Shown in pieces: positions 1-5,840 of a stretch of DNA of 7,914 bases (positions are counted from its first letter, which is position 1; every line of letters begins with the position of its first letter). Under the pieces are notes generated by a model. That model was not told where the DNA came from, did not search any database, and saw only the letters and a program-made list of their open reading frames with translations. The position numbers and the translations under genes are program-made. The DNA comes from Chloroflexota bacterium (GTDB lineage: Bacteria > Chloroflexota > Ktedonobacteria > Ktedonobacterales > Ktedonobacteraceae): contig VBHS01000137.1 of the NCBI GenBank assembly GCA_005881295.1, positions 1 through 7,914 of the forward strand. Reading direction: 5' to 3'.

Positions 1-434
1 CCCTGGCTCCCTATAACATCGAGTTTGTTGAGCAGCCCATTCCCGCGCATGACCTGGCTGGCCTTAAGCTCATACGGGACAATGTACCCATCCCCATTAT
101 CGCGGATGAGAGTTGCGTCACTGTAGAAGATATTCCCAGGATTAGCGGACATGTCGACGGTATCAACATCAAGCTTATGAAGTGTGGCGGTATTCGCCGT
201 GCCTTGAAAATGATTCACGTGGCTCGCGCGCATAACTTGCTTGTTATGATCGGTTGCATGATCGAAAGTTCGCTGGCAATTACAGCCGCTGCCCACCTGA
301 CACCTCTCGTTGATTATGCTGATCTTGATGGGCATTTGCTGATCAATGATGACCCCTACCTGGGCGTCACCGTCGAAAAAGGGAAACTGGTGCTGCCAGA
401 CGCGCCCGGGCTGGGCGTTAAAGCGAGAAGTTAA
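1..434 (+). CDS. Dipeptide epimerase (enolase superfamily), C-terminal part
   Basis: Partial gene, open at the left window edge and read in the frame starting at base 3. It encodes the C-terminal half of a muconate-lactonizing/mandelate-racemase type barrel. Visible landmarks in order are FVEQP (metal-ligand Glu), ADES (metal-ligand Asp), INIKLMKCGG (second catalytic Lys on the barrel strand), GCMIESS and DLDG. The last carries the Asp-x-Asp motif that in L-Ala-D/L-Glu epimerases binds the dipeptide amino group. The C-terminus KLVLPDAPGLGVKARS is the usual family ending. The expected role is cytoplasmic epimerization of a dipeptide, commonly from peptidoglycan turnover. The exact dipeptide cannot be read from this fragment, and the first catalytic Lys (KxK) and first metal Asp lie outside the window. 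The family call is firm; the substrate is inference. Confidence 0.88.
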   Translation, partial: LAPYNIEFVEQPIPAHDLAGLKLIRDNVPIPIIADESCVTVEDIPRISGHVDGINIKLMKCGGIRRALKMIHVARAHNLLVMIGCMIESSLAITAAAHLTPLVDYADLDGHLLINDDPYLGVTVEKGKLVLPDAPGLGVKARS

Positions 435-448
435 CGGAATACTGGGGG

Positions 449-489
449 TTTGAGGGGAGGCTGGCTGCACAATCTGCTCTCTCCTCAAA
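449..489 (+). terminator. Stem-loop after the epimerase gene, possible terminator
   Basis: TTTGAGGGGAG (449-459) pairs with CTCTCCTCAAA (479-489). The stem is 11 bp with one G-T wobble, around a 19-nt loop, 15 nt after the epimerase stop. No clear T-run follows, so intrinsic termination is only a possibility. It separates the epimerase gene from the iscB omega-RNA region. Confidence 0.35.
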
Positions 490-499
490 TCACAATGTC

Positions 500-505
500 T
501 ATAAG
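500..505 (+). promoter_or_regulatory. Possible -10 box for the IscB omega-RNA
   Basis: TATAAG lies where a -10 element would start transcription at about 511-513, just before the presumptive 16-nt guide (515-530). No convincing -35 hexamer is seen at the right spacing, so this is weak. Confidence 0.22.
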
Positions 506-514
506 AAAAGACAT

Positions 515-826
515 GATGGGCAATTTAGCTGTCAATGACCTCCCCACAGAGTGGGGAGGCTTGTGAGGGGCTCGCCCCTCGCAAGCCGGATTGACCAGAC
601 GACACCTCCGAGCCGGTCGCGCCGAGAAAGCGAGCGTCGTGGCTGGTGCTGAAGAGGTGAGCGATAGCACCAAGTGTTGAAGTTCGCACCCAGGGATGCT
701 GCCCCAGTTCCTGGCTCTGCAACCTCTGACTTAAAGAACTGCGGTCCAGGAACGGTGGTCAGAGGAAAGTACCGCGTGCTATCCCCGTCGAGGGGATCGT
801 TTTCACTCCGAAAGGAGCCTTACCTG
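515..826 (+). ncRNA. IscB omega-RNA (guide plus scaffold)
   Basis: Upstream of iscB is a dense set of base-pairings that fits an omega-RNA, the guide RNA that IscB-type nucleases use. A 6-bp closing stem GTCAAT/ATTGAC (531-536 with 590-595) encloses two hairpins. The first is a 9-bp stem, CCTCCCCAC and GTGGGGAGG with an AGA loop (539-559). The second is about 13 bp with loop CTCG (558-570 with 575-587). Next come CACCTC 603-608 with GAGGTG 654-659, AGCC 611-614 with GGCT 641-644, and GGTGCT 645-650 with AGCACC 666-671. Then follow two interleaved 8-bp pairings (707-714 with 746-753; 723-730 with 758-765) and a hairpin at 781-797. In known IscB loci the guide is the 5' end of this RNA, taken from the left flank; here that would be about 515-530. 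The pairings are seen directly; the exact RNA ends and the guide limits are inferred. Confidence 0.75.
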
Positions 827-1813
827 ATGAAGGTGTTTGTGTTATCACAAGAAGGAAAGCCCTTGATGCCCACGACTCCACGGCGCGCAAGAGTGTGGTT
901 GAAGGCAAAACGTGCCCGTCTCGTGCGCCAAGAGCCTTTCACCATTCGCTTGCGCTTTGCCACAAAGGCGCATGTGCAAGCGACGAAGGTGGGCGTTGAT
1001 ACTGGCTCCAAAGACGTGGGCATCGCTGCCATCGCCAATGGCGAGGTGGTCTTCCAGGCCGAGGTCCATCTGCGTGATGACATCACGGAGAAACTGACCC
1101 AACGACGCCAGTTTCGGCGCAATCGACGCGCTCGCAAGACGCGCTATCGTGAAGCGCGCTATGACAATCGACGCCGACCTGATGGCTGGTTGCCCCCTTC
1201 TCTGCACTCCAAAGCAGAGGCGACCGTCAAGGCCGTGCGCTTCATGGCCTCCTTTTTGCCGGTTGGTCGGGTCACCGTCGAGGTTGGCCGTTTTGACACC
1301 CAAAGGATGCAAAACCCTGACATCGCCCACCTGGAGTACCAGCAAGGCGAACTGCAAGGGTACTTCCTGCGTGAGTATGTCTTAGCAAAGTGGCAGAGGA
1401 CATGCGCCTACTGTGAGGCGCGTGAGGTGCCCTTGGAACTCGAGCATATTGTCCCCAGGTCAAGGGGAGGAAGCAATCGGGCCAGCAATCTCACCCTGGC
1501 CTGCCATGCCTGCAACCGGCGCAAGGGTCAGCAAACCGCAGCGGAGTTTGGCTTCCCAGACGTGCAGGCAAAGGCTCGTGTGCCGTTGAAGGATGCCGCG
1601 CATGTGTCTTCCCTGAAAAGCCGGGTGGTCCAGGACTTGCAAGCCGTCTTCGGGGAGAGCCAGGTGAGCATCACATATGGGTACGAGACCACATATAAAC
1701 GCCTCCAGGTGCTTGACCTGCCCAAGTCCCACACCAACGACGCCGTGGCGATAGCCTGCGAAATCAGCGAGGTGGTCAAGCCCTTGAAGATGGTCATCAG
1801 ATCCGCTGTCTAG
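827..1813 (+). CDS. iscB: IscB RNA-guided nuclease, frameshift-truncated before its TAM-interacting domain
   Basis: This is IscB, the ancestor-like relative of Cas9 that cuts DNA specified by an omega-RNA. The 328-aa frame starts at ATG 827, with AGGAG at 813-817. In order it shows the PLMP domain (KPLMP, residues 11-15), RuvC-I with Asp58 (GVDTG), an Arg-rich bridge helix (about 93-118), RuvC-II with Glu152 (VEVGRF), and an HNH domain with Zn cysteines C193, C196, C226 and C229 around catalytic His207 (LELEHIVP). RuvC-III has His302 and Asp305 (SHTNDAVAIA). All nuclease residues are therefore present. The frame stops at TAG 1811-1813, about 100 residues short of usual IscBs of this kind. The missing domain is encoded just downstream in another frame (see next entry). 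As it stands the product should lack target-adjacent-motif recognition and is probably inactive. A longer in-frame upstream extension lies over the omega-RNA and is not used as the start. Confidence 0.87.
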   Translation: MKVFVLSQEGKPLMPTTPRRARVWLKAKRARLVRQEPFTIRLRFATKAHVQATKVGVDTGSKDVGIAAIANGEVVFQAEVHLRDDITEKLTQRRQFRRNRRARKTRYREARYDNRRRPDGWLPPSLHSKAEATVKAVRFMASFLPVGRVTVEVGRFDTQRMQNPDIAHLEYQQGELQGYFLREYVLAKWQRTCAYCEAREVPLELEHIVPRSRGGSNRASNLTLACHACNRRKGQQTAAEFGFPDVQAKARVPLKDAAHVSSLKSRVVQDLQAVFGESQVSITYGYETTYKRLQVLDLPKSHTNDAVAIACEISEVVKPLKMVIRSAV

Positions 1814-2115
1814 CGCGGGGCCACTATCAGCGGTTCAATGGGCTGCACAGTGAGCACAAGTGTTGGGCCCCGCGCAAAGTGCGCGGGTTCAAGCTCTACG
1901 AACTGGTCAAGGCCAAGGGGGGTGTAGGCTACATCGCAGGAAGAAGGGAGAAGGGAGCGTTCGTCATCAAAGACGTTGCCAGTGGGAAGAAACTGGTGGA
2001 GGTCACGCCACGCAAATTGGTACGAGTAGCGCGTCCCACCCAGGGCTGGATGATCACACAACAGCCGATCCTGGATAGCGTCAGAAAGGAGGGCGGCGCT
2101 TCCTCCCCCAGTTGA
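1793..2115 (+). pseudogene. iscB: Detached C-terminal (TAM-interacting) domain of IscB
   Basis: Reading frame 1 from about 1795 continues the protein that frame 2 abandons. It reads QIRCLARGHYQRFNG, then APRKVRGFKLYELVKAKGG, VGYIAGRREKGAFVIKD and VEVTPRKLVRVARPTQGW. This is the typical IscB C-terminal domain that contacts the TAM and the omega-RNA. Loss of one base in the ancestral equivalent of ATGGTC(T)ATCAG near 1791-1797 explains the split; restoring it gives a protein of about 429 aa. I see no Shine-Dalgarno before GTG 1879 and no canonical X XXY YYZ slippery heptamer in the usable overlap (1699-1813). Independent translation or programmed -1 frameshifting therefore looks unlikely. The remaining alternative is a sequencing or assembly error. 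The TGA stop (2113-2115) sits in the loop of the right-end hairpin. Confidence 0.82.
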
Positions 2116-2137
2116 AACGTGGGGTACTCGCGCCGCC
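2092..2137 (+). repeat. Right-end stem-loop of the iscB element
   Basis: GGCGGCGC (2092-2099) pairs perfectly with GCGCCGCC (2130-2137). Inside, CCCCA (2106-2110) pairs with TGGGG (2120-2124). The loop TTGAAA contains the iscB stop codon. Such imperfect subterminal palindromes are what IS200/IS605 transposases bind as single-strand hairpins. It could also end iscB transcription, though no T-run follows. Confidence 0.65.
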
Positions 2138-2176
2138 ATTATCATGGATGGGATAACAAAACCGTTAACTTCCCCC

Positions 2177-2205
2177 TTGACGCTGATCGAAGCTAATGGT
2201 ATCGT
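2177..2205 (+). promoter_or_regulatory. Candidate sigma70-type promoter for the nitrilase-SDR operon
   Basis: TTGACG (2177-2182, five of six consensus bases) and TATCGT (2200-2205, four of six) are separated by 17 bp, about 100 nt before the nitrilase start. It lies just outside the right end of the iscB element, so the operon keeps its own promoter. Confidence 0.4.
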
Positions 2206-2308
2206 TGTAGCATTCTAGAGCGTGGTGAAAAGAACATACAGCAAAGCAGAAATATCATCATCATAGGAGAAAGTGGTACCTTCCAGGTATACCTTTGGAG
2301 AGCCTCAC

Positions 2309-4267
2309 ATGAGCACATCGATACCCTCTTTCAACCAATACCGGGTTGCGGCAATTCAATATGAACCAACACTGGGGGAGAAAGAGAAAAATGTGACTGC
2401 TCTTCTCCGCCTGGTCGAAGAGGCCGCCCAACATGATGCACGTCTCATCGTCCTGCCAGAAATGGCAACGACTGGCTATTGTTGGGAGTCTCGTTCTGAA
2501 GTTGCACCTTACGTTGAACCCATTCCAGGACCCACCACCGAGCGCTTCCAGCAGGTCGCCGCCCGTTATGGCAGCATCATTGCTCTCGGCCTCCCTGAAG
2601 TAGATCCCACCACGGATGTTTACTATAATAGTCTTGCCCTGCTCGGTCCTGAAGGGGTGATTGGCACCTATCGCAAAATTCACTCCTATATTGCTGAGCC
2701 GCGCTGGGCGCGTGATGGCGATCTCGGCATGCCCGTCTGGGAGACACCACTGGGGCGTTTAACCGGCCTGATCTGCCAGGACGCCGAATTCTTCGAATCC
2801 GCGCGTGTTCCTGCACTGCATGGTGCGGATGTTCTCCTCTTTCCCACAAACTGGCTGGACGAAAAATCACCTAGCGGCTCCTGGATAGCACGCGCCTTTG
2901 AGAACGGTGTCTACCTCATCGGGGCGAACCGCTACGGCAGCGAGCGCGGTATACAATTCAGTGGAGGAAGCTGCATCGTGAATCCCGATGGTTCCATCCA
3001 GGCGTATCTTGATGATGGTGAAGGGATTGTCTACGGTGAGGTTGATCTGAGCCGCAGCCGCGCTAAAAAGTGGGGGCCGCCCGATGAAGAGCCGTGGGGA
3101 GATCGTCTCGTCGACCGGCGTCCCTCCGAATATGTAATGCTCGCGCACAACACCTATCTCTGGGAGCCGTTGCGCTACCATAGCCTGTACGAATTAGGTG
3201 AATTGCCGCCAGGGCAGCTCTCCTGCGTGGCCATTATCCAGACCAATCTTCAAGAATGGGGGGCTCAGGCCCTACAGAATTCCAGCCTGAATGCGACACA
3301 GACAGTACGAAGCATAGTTCAGACGCTCATCACTGACCACGACCCGGCACGGCCCGATGTCCTGGTACTTCCAGAACTGCTACTACCAGGGCCCGTATCA
3401 CCCAGCGCGTATGAGAATGATGGTGCTATCATTGCTCATTTTCAAAATGGCGCAATTGAAGTGCCTGGTGCAGAAACCGACTCGCTGGTAGAACTGGCCA
3501 AAGAGCTGCAAATCAGCCTGGTGCTTGGGGTAGCCGAGCGCGTAAAGGAACCAATTCCAACCTACTACAACACTATCCTGCTCATCGATCCCGAAGGCGT
3601 CTATGGTACCTATCGGAAGCTCCATCTGACAGCAAAAGACCGCCTGTGGGCGAGTGCGGGCAATCTTGACCTGCCAACTTTTGACACTCCCAGCGGTCGC
3701 ATCGGCCTGGCAACCGGCTATGACGTGCTCTTTCCAGAGACGCTGCGCGTCCTGGCGAGCAAAGGAGCAGACATGGTCTGCGCTCCTGCGTTGCTCAATT
3801 TCCCGGATCCCATTGGTCTCCCCCCCACGCGTATCCCCTTTCACCGCCCGGTTGCCCCTGAAGACTTTGACCCGACACACTATCTCATCTGGCGAGTGCG
3901 AGCCGCCGAAAACAATGTCTACCTTGCCCTGGCAAATTGGGACGGCGATTGGCATAACACGCATGCCAACGGCAACAGCGGCATTTTCTCACCTGCATGC
4001 CTCACCTATCCCTGGTCAGAGGTCATTGCCGACGAGGGTGAACCAATATTGACAATGATGACCATTGATACGCGCGAACAGCGCACAGGCCGCCGTTCTT
4101 CAACGCATCCTCTCAACTACGCACCCGGTGACGTGGCAGGCTCATTGACCGGGGAACTTGCCTACGACATCCGTGATAGTATTCCTGGCAATGTAGCCCG
4201 TGGCAAACCTATGTTGCGCAAGCGCGTGCCGTACTGGTACCTCGACCTGGTCAGGAAAGATTTATGA
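2309..4267 (+). CDS. Tandem nitrilase-superfamily (carbon-nitrogen hydrolase) protein with an inactive second domain
   Basis: A 652-aa cytoplasmic protein made of two nitrilase folds in a row; single-domain family members are about 260-330 aa. Start ATG 2309 has GGAG 8 nt upstream. A GTG at 2273 would add 12 residues, but its AGGAG is only 3 nt away. Domain 1 (about residues 11-250) carries the full Glu-Lys-Cys triad: E51 (VLPEMATTG), K123 (TYRKIH) and C156 (GLICQDAEF). Domain 2 (about 303-600) keeps E356 (VLPELLLPG) and K437 (TYRKLH), but the nucleophile position reads GLATGYDVLFPE, with Gly470 where the Cys should be. The second half is thus predicted to be catalytically dead and may be structural or regulatory. 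Known nitrilase-fold enzymes hydrolyse amides, nitriles or carbamoyl groups; the substrate here cannot be told. The SDR gene follows after 28 nt, suggesting one pathway. The family is certain, the specific reaction is not. Confidence 0.9.
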   Translation: MSTSIPSFNQYRVAAIQYEPTLGEKEKNVTALLRLVEEAAQHDARLIVLPEMATTGYCWESRSEVAPYVEPIPGPTTERFQQVAARYGSIIALGLPEVDPTTDVYYNSLALLGPEGVIGTYRKIHSYIAEPRWARDGDLGMPVWETPLGRLTGLICQDAEFFESARVPALHGADVLLFPTNWLDEKSPSGSWIARAFENGVYLIGANRYGSERGIQFSGGSCIVNPDGSIQAYLDDGEGIVYGEVDLSRSRAKKWGPPDEEPWGDRLVDRRPSEYVMLAHNTYLWEPLRYHSLYELGELPPGQLSCVAIIQTNLQEWGAQALQNSSLNATQTVRSIVQTLITDHDPARPDVLVLPELLLPGPVSPSAYENDGAIIAHFQNGAIEVPGAETDSLVELAKELQISLVLGVAERVKEPIPTYYNTILLIDPEGVYGTYRKLHLTAKDRLWASAGNLDLPTFDTPSGRIGLATGYDVLFPETLRVLASKGADMVCAPALLNFPDPIGLPPTRIPFHRPVAPEDFDPTHYLIWRVRAAENNVYLALANWDGDWHNTHANGNSGIFSPACLTYPWSEVIADEGEPILTMMTIDTREQRTGRRSSTHPLNYAPGDVAGSLTGELAYDIRDSIPGNVARGKPMLRKRVPYWYLDLVRKDL

Positions 4268-4278
4268 TCGCTTGCTTG

Positions 4279-4285
4279 AAGGAGA
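4279..4285 (+). promoter_or_regulatory. Ribosome binding site of the SDR gene
   Basis: AAGGAGA ends 10 nt before ATG 4296, within the 28-nt gap after the nitrilase stop. It fixes the start codon and supports translation from a shared mRNA. Confidence 0.6.
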
Positions 4286-4295
4286 CACATAGCTC

Positions 4296-5060
4296 ATGAG
4301 ATTAGCAGGCAAAGTTGCTATTATCACGGGTTCCGCGGGAGGTATGGGCAAGCTTGCCGCCGAACTATTTGCCAGCGAAGGGGCCAGTGTCGTGGTTACA
4401 GATATTGCCGAAAAAGAGGGCGAAGAAACCGCCAGGGCCATTCGGGACACCGGGGGTACCTCCATCTTCGTCAAAGCGAACGTTGCGATCGAGGACGAGG
4501 TTGAGCGCATGGTTGAGGCTGCTATCGATACCTTTGGACAGGTGGACATTCTCTATAACAATGCCGGTATCATGCCAGCAGAGGACGCGAGCGTGACCGA
4601 TTTAAGCGAAGCCACGTGGGATAGAGTGATGGATATCAACCTCAAAAGCGCCTTTCTCTGCTCAAAATACACCATCCCCCATATGGTGAAACAGGGCAAA
4701 GGCTCGATCATCAATGTGGCTTCGTTCGTTGCCTTCATGGGGAGTACTGTGGCTCAGGATGCTTATACCGCCTCCAAGGGAGGAATGCTGTCACTTACAA
4801 AATCCTTCGCGGTACAGTATGGCCGCCATGGCATACGCTGCAACGCTATCTGTCCCGGCCCTATCGAGACGCCCCTGCTGCGCGTTCTCTGGATCAGTGA
4901 AGAGGCACGTGACCTCCGATTGAGCCGAATCCCGCTCGGTCGCTTCGGTGAGGCAAAAGATATAGTTTACATGGCGCTCTACCTGGCCTCTGATGAATCG
5001 TCCTGGACAACGGGCGCGTGGCTCATGGTCGACGGGGGTATTTCATCGAATTATTTTTGA
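4296..5060 (+). CDS. Short-chain dehydrogenase/reductase (classical SDR)
   Basis: A 254-aa NAD(P)-dependent oxidoreductase of normal classical-SDR length. Motifs in order: the cofactor glycine motif TGSAGGMG (11-18), an acidic Asp36 after the second beta strand (VVVTDI), which favours NAD over NADP, then NNAG (88-91). The catalytic tetrad is Asn115 (INLKSAF), Ser143 (NVASF), Tyr157 and Lys161 (YTASK). PGPIETPL (187-194) and the C-terminal MVDGG are also typical. It should oxidise an alcohol or reduce a ketone in the cytoplasm. The annotation 3-oxoacyl-ACP reductase (FabG-like) is often given to such proteins, but nothing here ties it to fatty-acid synthesis. Its place 28 nt behind the tandem nitrilase suggests they act on related metabolites; that is inference. 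No frameshift or missing motif is seen. Confidence 0.92.
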   Translation: MRLAGKVAIITGSAGGMGKLAAELFASEGASVVVTDIAEKEGEETARAIRDTGGTSIFVKANVAIEDEVERMVEAAIDTFGQVDILYNNAGIMPAEDASVTDLSEATWDRVMDINLKSAFLCSKYTIPHMVKQGKGSIINVASFVAFMGSTVAQDAYTASKGGMLSLTKSFAVQYGRHGIRCNAICPGPIETPLLRVLWISEEARDLRLSRIPLGRFGEAKDIVYMALYLASDESSWTTGAWLMVDGGISSNYF

Positions 5061-5164
5061 CGCACGCCACTATTGGAGTACAGGTCCCAAAAATGTTGAG
5101 TGTCGTCGTTATTAAAGTGAAGATAGACCCTGACCAGCTATAAAATCGCTGTTCAGCAGCACAG

Positions 5165-5193
5165 TTTACCTGGACAACTATTTATCATATAAT
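5165..5193 (+). promoter_or_regulatory. Candidate promoter of the small membrane protein gene
   Basis: TTTACC (5165-5170) and a perfect TATAAT (5188-5193) are separated by 17 bp, in the 197-nt gap after the SDR gene and 65 nt before the next start. The rest of the gap (5061-5164) holds nothing else I can name, and no clear SDR terminator. Confidence 0.5.
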
Positions 5194-5257
5194 GGTCAAT
5201 GTTGCTTATAGTAGCCACGCTGTCAAAACTATCGCCATCAAGTAAGGAGCAGATCGC

Positions 5258-5608
5258 ATGAATGACACTACCTCGTCGCAACTAGCCGCCGCATTAACGG
5301 GTTTCGGGCTGATTTTCGGTATTATCGCGATAGCCTCGATCATCTTAGCCATCGTCATCTGGTGGAGAATATTCTCGAAAGCAGGGTACAGTGGCGCGCT
5401 CAGCCTCTTAATGTTCGTCCCGATTGCGAACCTCGTCATGTTATTGATTCTTGCTTTTGCCGAGTGGCCTATCCAGGCCGAGCTCAATCAGCTCCGCATG
5501 ATGAGAAGCCAGCAGTATCCACCAAATCCACAGTATCCACAGGCTCAACAGTATCCACAGGCTCCGCAGTATCCGCAAAGTCCACCTAACCCGCAGTACA
5601 GAGGATAA
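5258..5608 (+). CDS. Small membrane protein with Tyr-Pro-Gln repeat tail (DUF5684-like)
   Basis: A 116-aa protein; ATG 5258 is preceded by AAGGAG at 5244-5249. Residues about 10-37 form a first hydrophobic membrane segment, ending in WW. The segment RIFSKAGYSGALSLLMFVPIAN follows; its KAGxxG...L-x-PIAN pattern resembles the DUF5684-type family of small two-helix proteins. A second membrane helix spans about 58-70. After a short amphipathic link (EWPIQAELNQLRMM), the C-terminal third is a low-complexity tail built from QYPxxP/Q units. Such tails can interact with other proteins, but the function is unknown. It has its own promoter candidate and ends just before a long palindrome, so it looks monocistronic. 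The family resemblance is from memory and tentative. Confidence 0.75.
   Translation: MNDTTSSQLAAALTGFGLIFGIIAIASIILAIVIWWRIFSKAGYSGALSLLMFVPIANLVMLLILAFAEWPIQAELNQLRMMRSQQYPPNPQYPQAQQYPQAPQYPQSPPNPQYRG
5513..5584 (+). repeat. Four tandem 18-bp repeats coding QYP units
   Basis: Four direct 18-bp copies start at 5513, 5531, 5549 and 5567, each beginning CAGTATCC. Copies 2 and 3 (CAGTATCCACAGGCTCAA and CAGTATCCACAGGCTCCG) differ only in the last bases. They encode QYPPNP, QYPQAQ, QYPQAP and QYPQSP. Nearly identical copies imply recent slippage expansion and possible length variation between strains. Confidence 0.8.
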
Positions 5609-5619
5609 GCATATATCCA

Positions 5620-5669
5620 GGAAGCACGAAGATGACCAGCGTTGCAATGTTGGTCATCTTCGTGCTTCC
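5620..5669. terminator. Perfect 19-bp palindrome, likely bidirectional terminator
   Basis: GGAAGCACGAAGATGACCA (5620-5638) is exactly complementary to 5651-5669, with a 12-nt loop. It begins 12 nt after the small membrane protein stop. In the reconstructed ancestral arrangement it also begins 11 nt after the MFS stop on the minus strand (5681-5683). Sitting between two convergent genes, it is well placed to stop transcription from both sides. There is no strong T-run on either strand, so this role is inferred. Confidence 0.55.
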
Positions 5670-5680
5670 CGCTTCTATGC

Positions 5681-5722
5681 CTATGTATGGAGTTCTCCCC
5701 GCTTTATTCCACGGACTTTAAC
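5681..5722 (-). pseudogene. Displaced C-terminal codons and stop of the MFS gene
   Basis: Read on the minus strand from 5722, this stretch gives VKVRGIKRGELHT then TAG. It is in register with the MFS frame ending at 7157 once the tnpB element is removed. The size and position (stop 11 nt from the 19-bp palindrome) suit the true 3' end of the gene. Confidence 0.6.
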
Positions 5723-5726
5723 AAAG

Positions 5727-5778
5727 GAGCGGGAAGTCCCGTCCCGGAAAGGCGGACGGGATGAAAGCGACCCCGCTC
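5727..5778 (+). repeat. Left-end nested stem-loop of the tnpB element
   Basis: GAGCGGG (5727-5733) pairs with CCCGCTC (5772-5778). Nested inside, TCCCGTCC (5737-5744) pairs with GGACGGGA (5754-5761) around a 9-nt loop. It begins 4 nt inside the inferred left junction and fits the subterminal hairpin bound by IS200/IS605 transposases. It also fills most of the gap before tnpB (5670-5840), where I see no strong promoter. Confidence 0.6.
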
Positions 5779-5840
5779 ATTTTTCTCCTTCTCGCGCGGT
5801 ACGTTACCATTGTTCGAGCGCAGAGAAAGAATACTTGTCT

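Larger units (their letters stand above)
531..2157 (+). mobile_element. IscB-carrying IS200/IS605-type element without transposase
   Basis: The segment from the first omega-RNA scaffold stem to just past the right-end hairpin behaves as one unit: structured left end, iscB, and a right-end stem-loop that overlaps the gene's stop. No TnpA (Y1 HUH transposase) gene is present, so movement would need TnpA supplied in trans. The left limit at about 531 is set by the start of the scaffold. The right limit lies somewhere in 2138-2157, the latter end marked by ATAAC (2153-2157), a plausible 3' TAM. The boundaries are approximate because the flanks are non-coding and cannot be tested for a restored frame. 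Confidence 0.6.

Noticed and set aside
674..826. In-frame upstream extension of iscB (51 residues)
   Set aside because: It overlies the paired omega-RNA scaffold. The PLMP domain starts exactly at ATG 827, which has a good AGGAG, so the extension is chance open frame.
1699..1813. Programmed -1 frameshift joining the two iscB parts
   Set aside because: No X XXY YYZ slippery heptamer is found in the frame overlap. A single lost base near 1791-1797 explains the data more simply.
1879..2115. Separate small gene starting at GTG 1879
   Set aside because: Its protein is the known end of IscB and similarity continues upstream of the GTG. There is no ribosome site, so it is a detached domain rather than a gene.
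2273..2308. GTG start adding 12 residues to the tandem nitrilase
   Set aside because: Its AGGAG is only 3 nt away, too close. ATG 2309 has GGAG at 8 nt, and domain similarity starts after it.
3398..3964. Minus-strand open frame of 188 codons
   Set aside because: It is antisense to the second nitrilase domain, whose motifs are clear; nothing protein-like is seen in it.
5513..5584. CRISPR-like short repeat array
   Set aside because: The 18-bp copies are directly adjacent with no spacers and stay in the reading frame of a protein tail.
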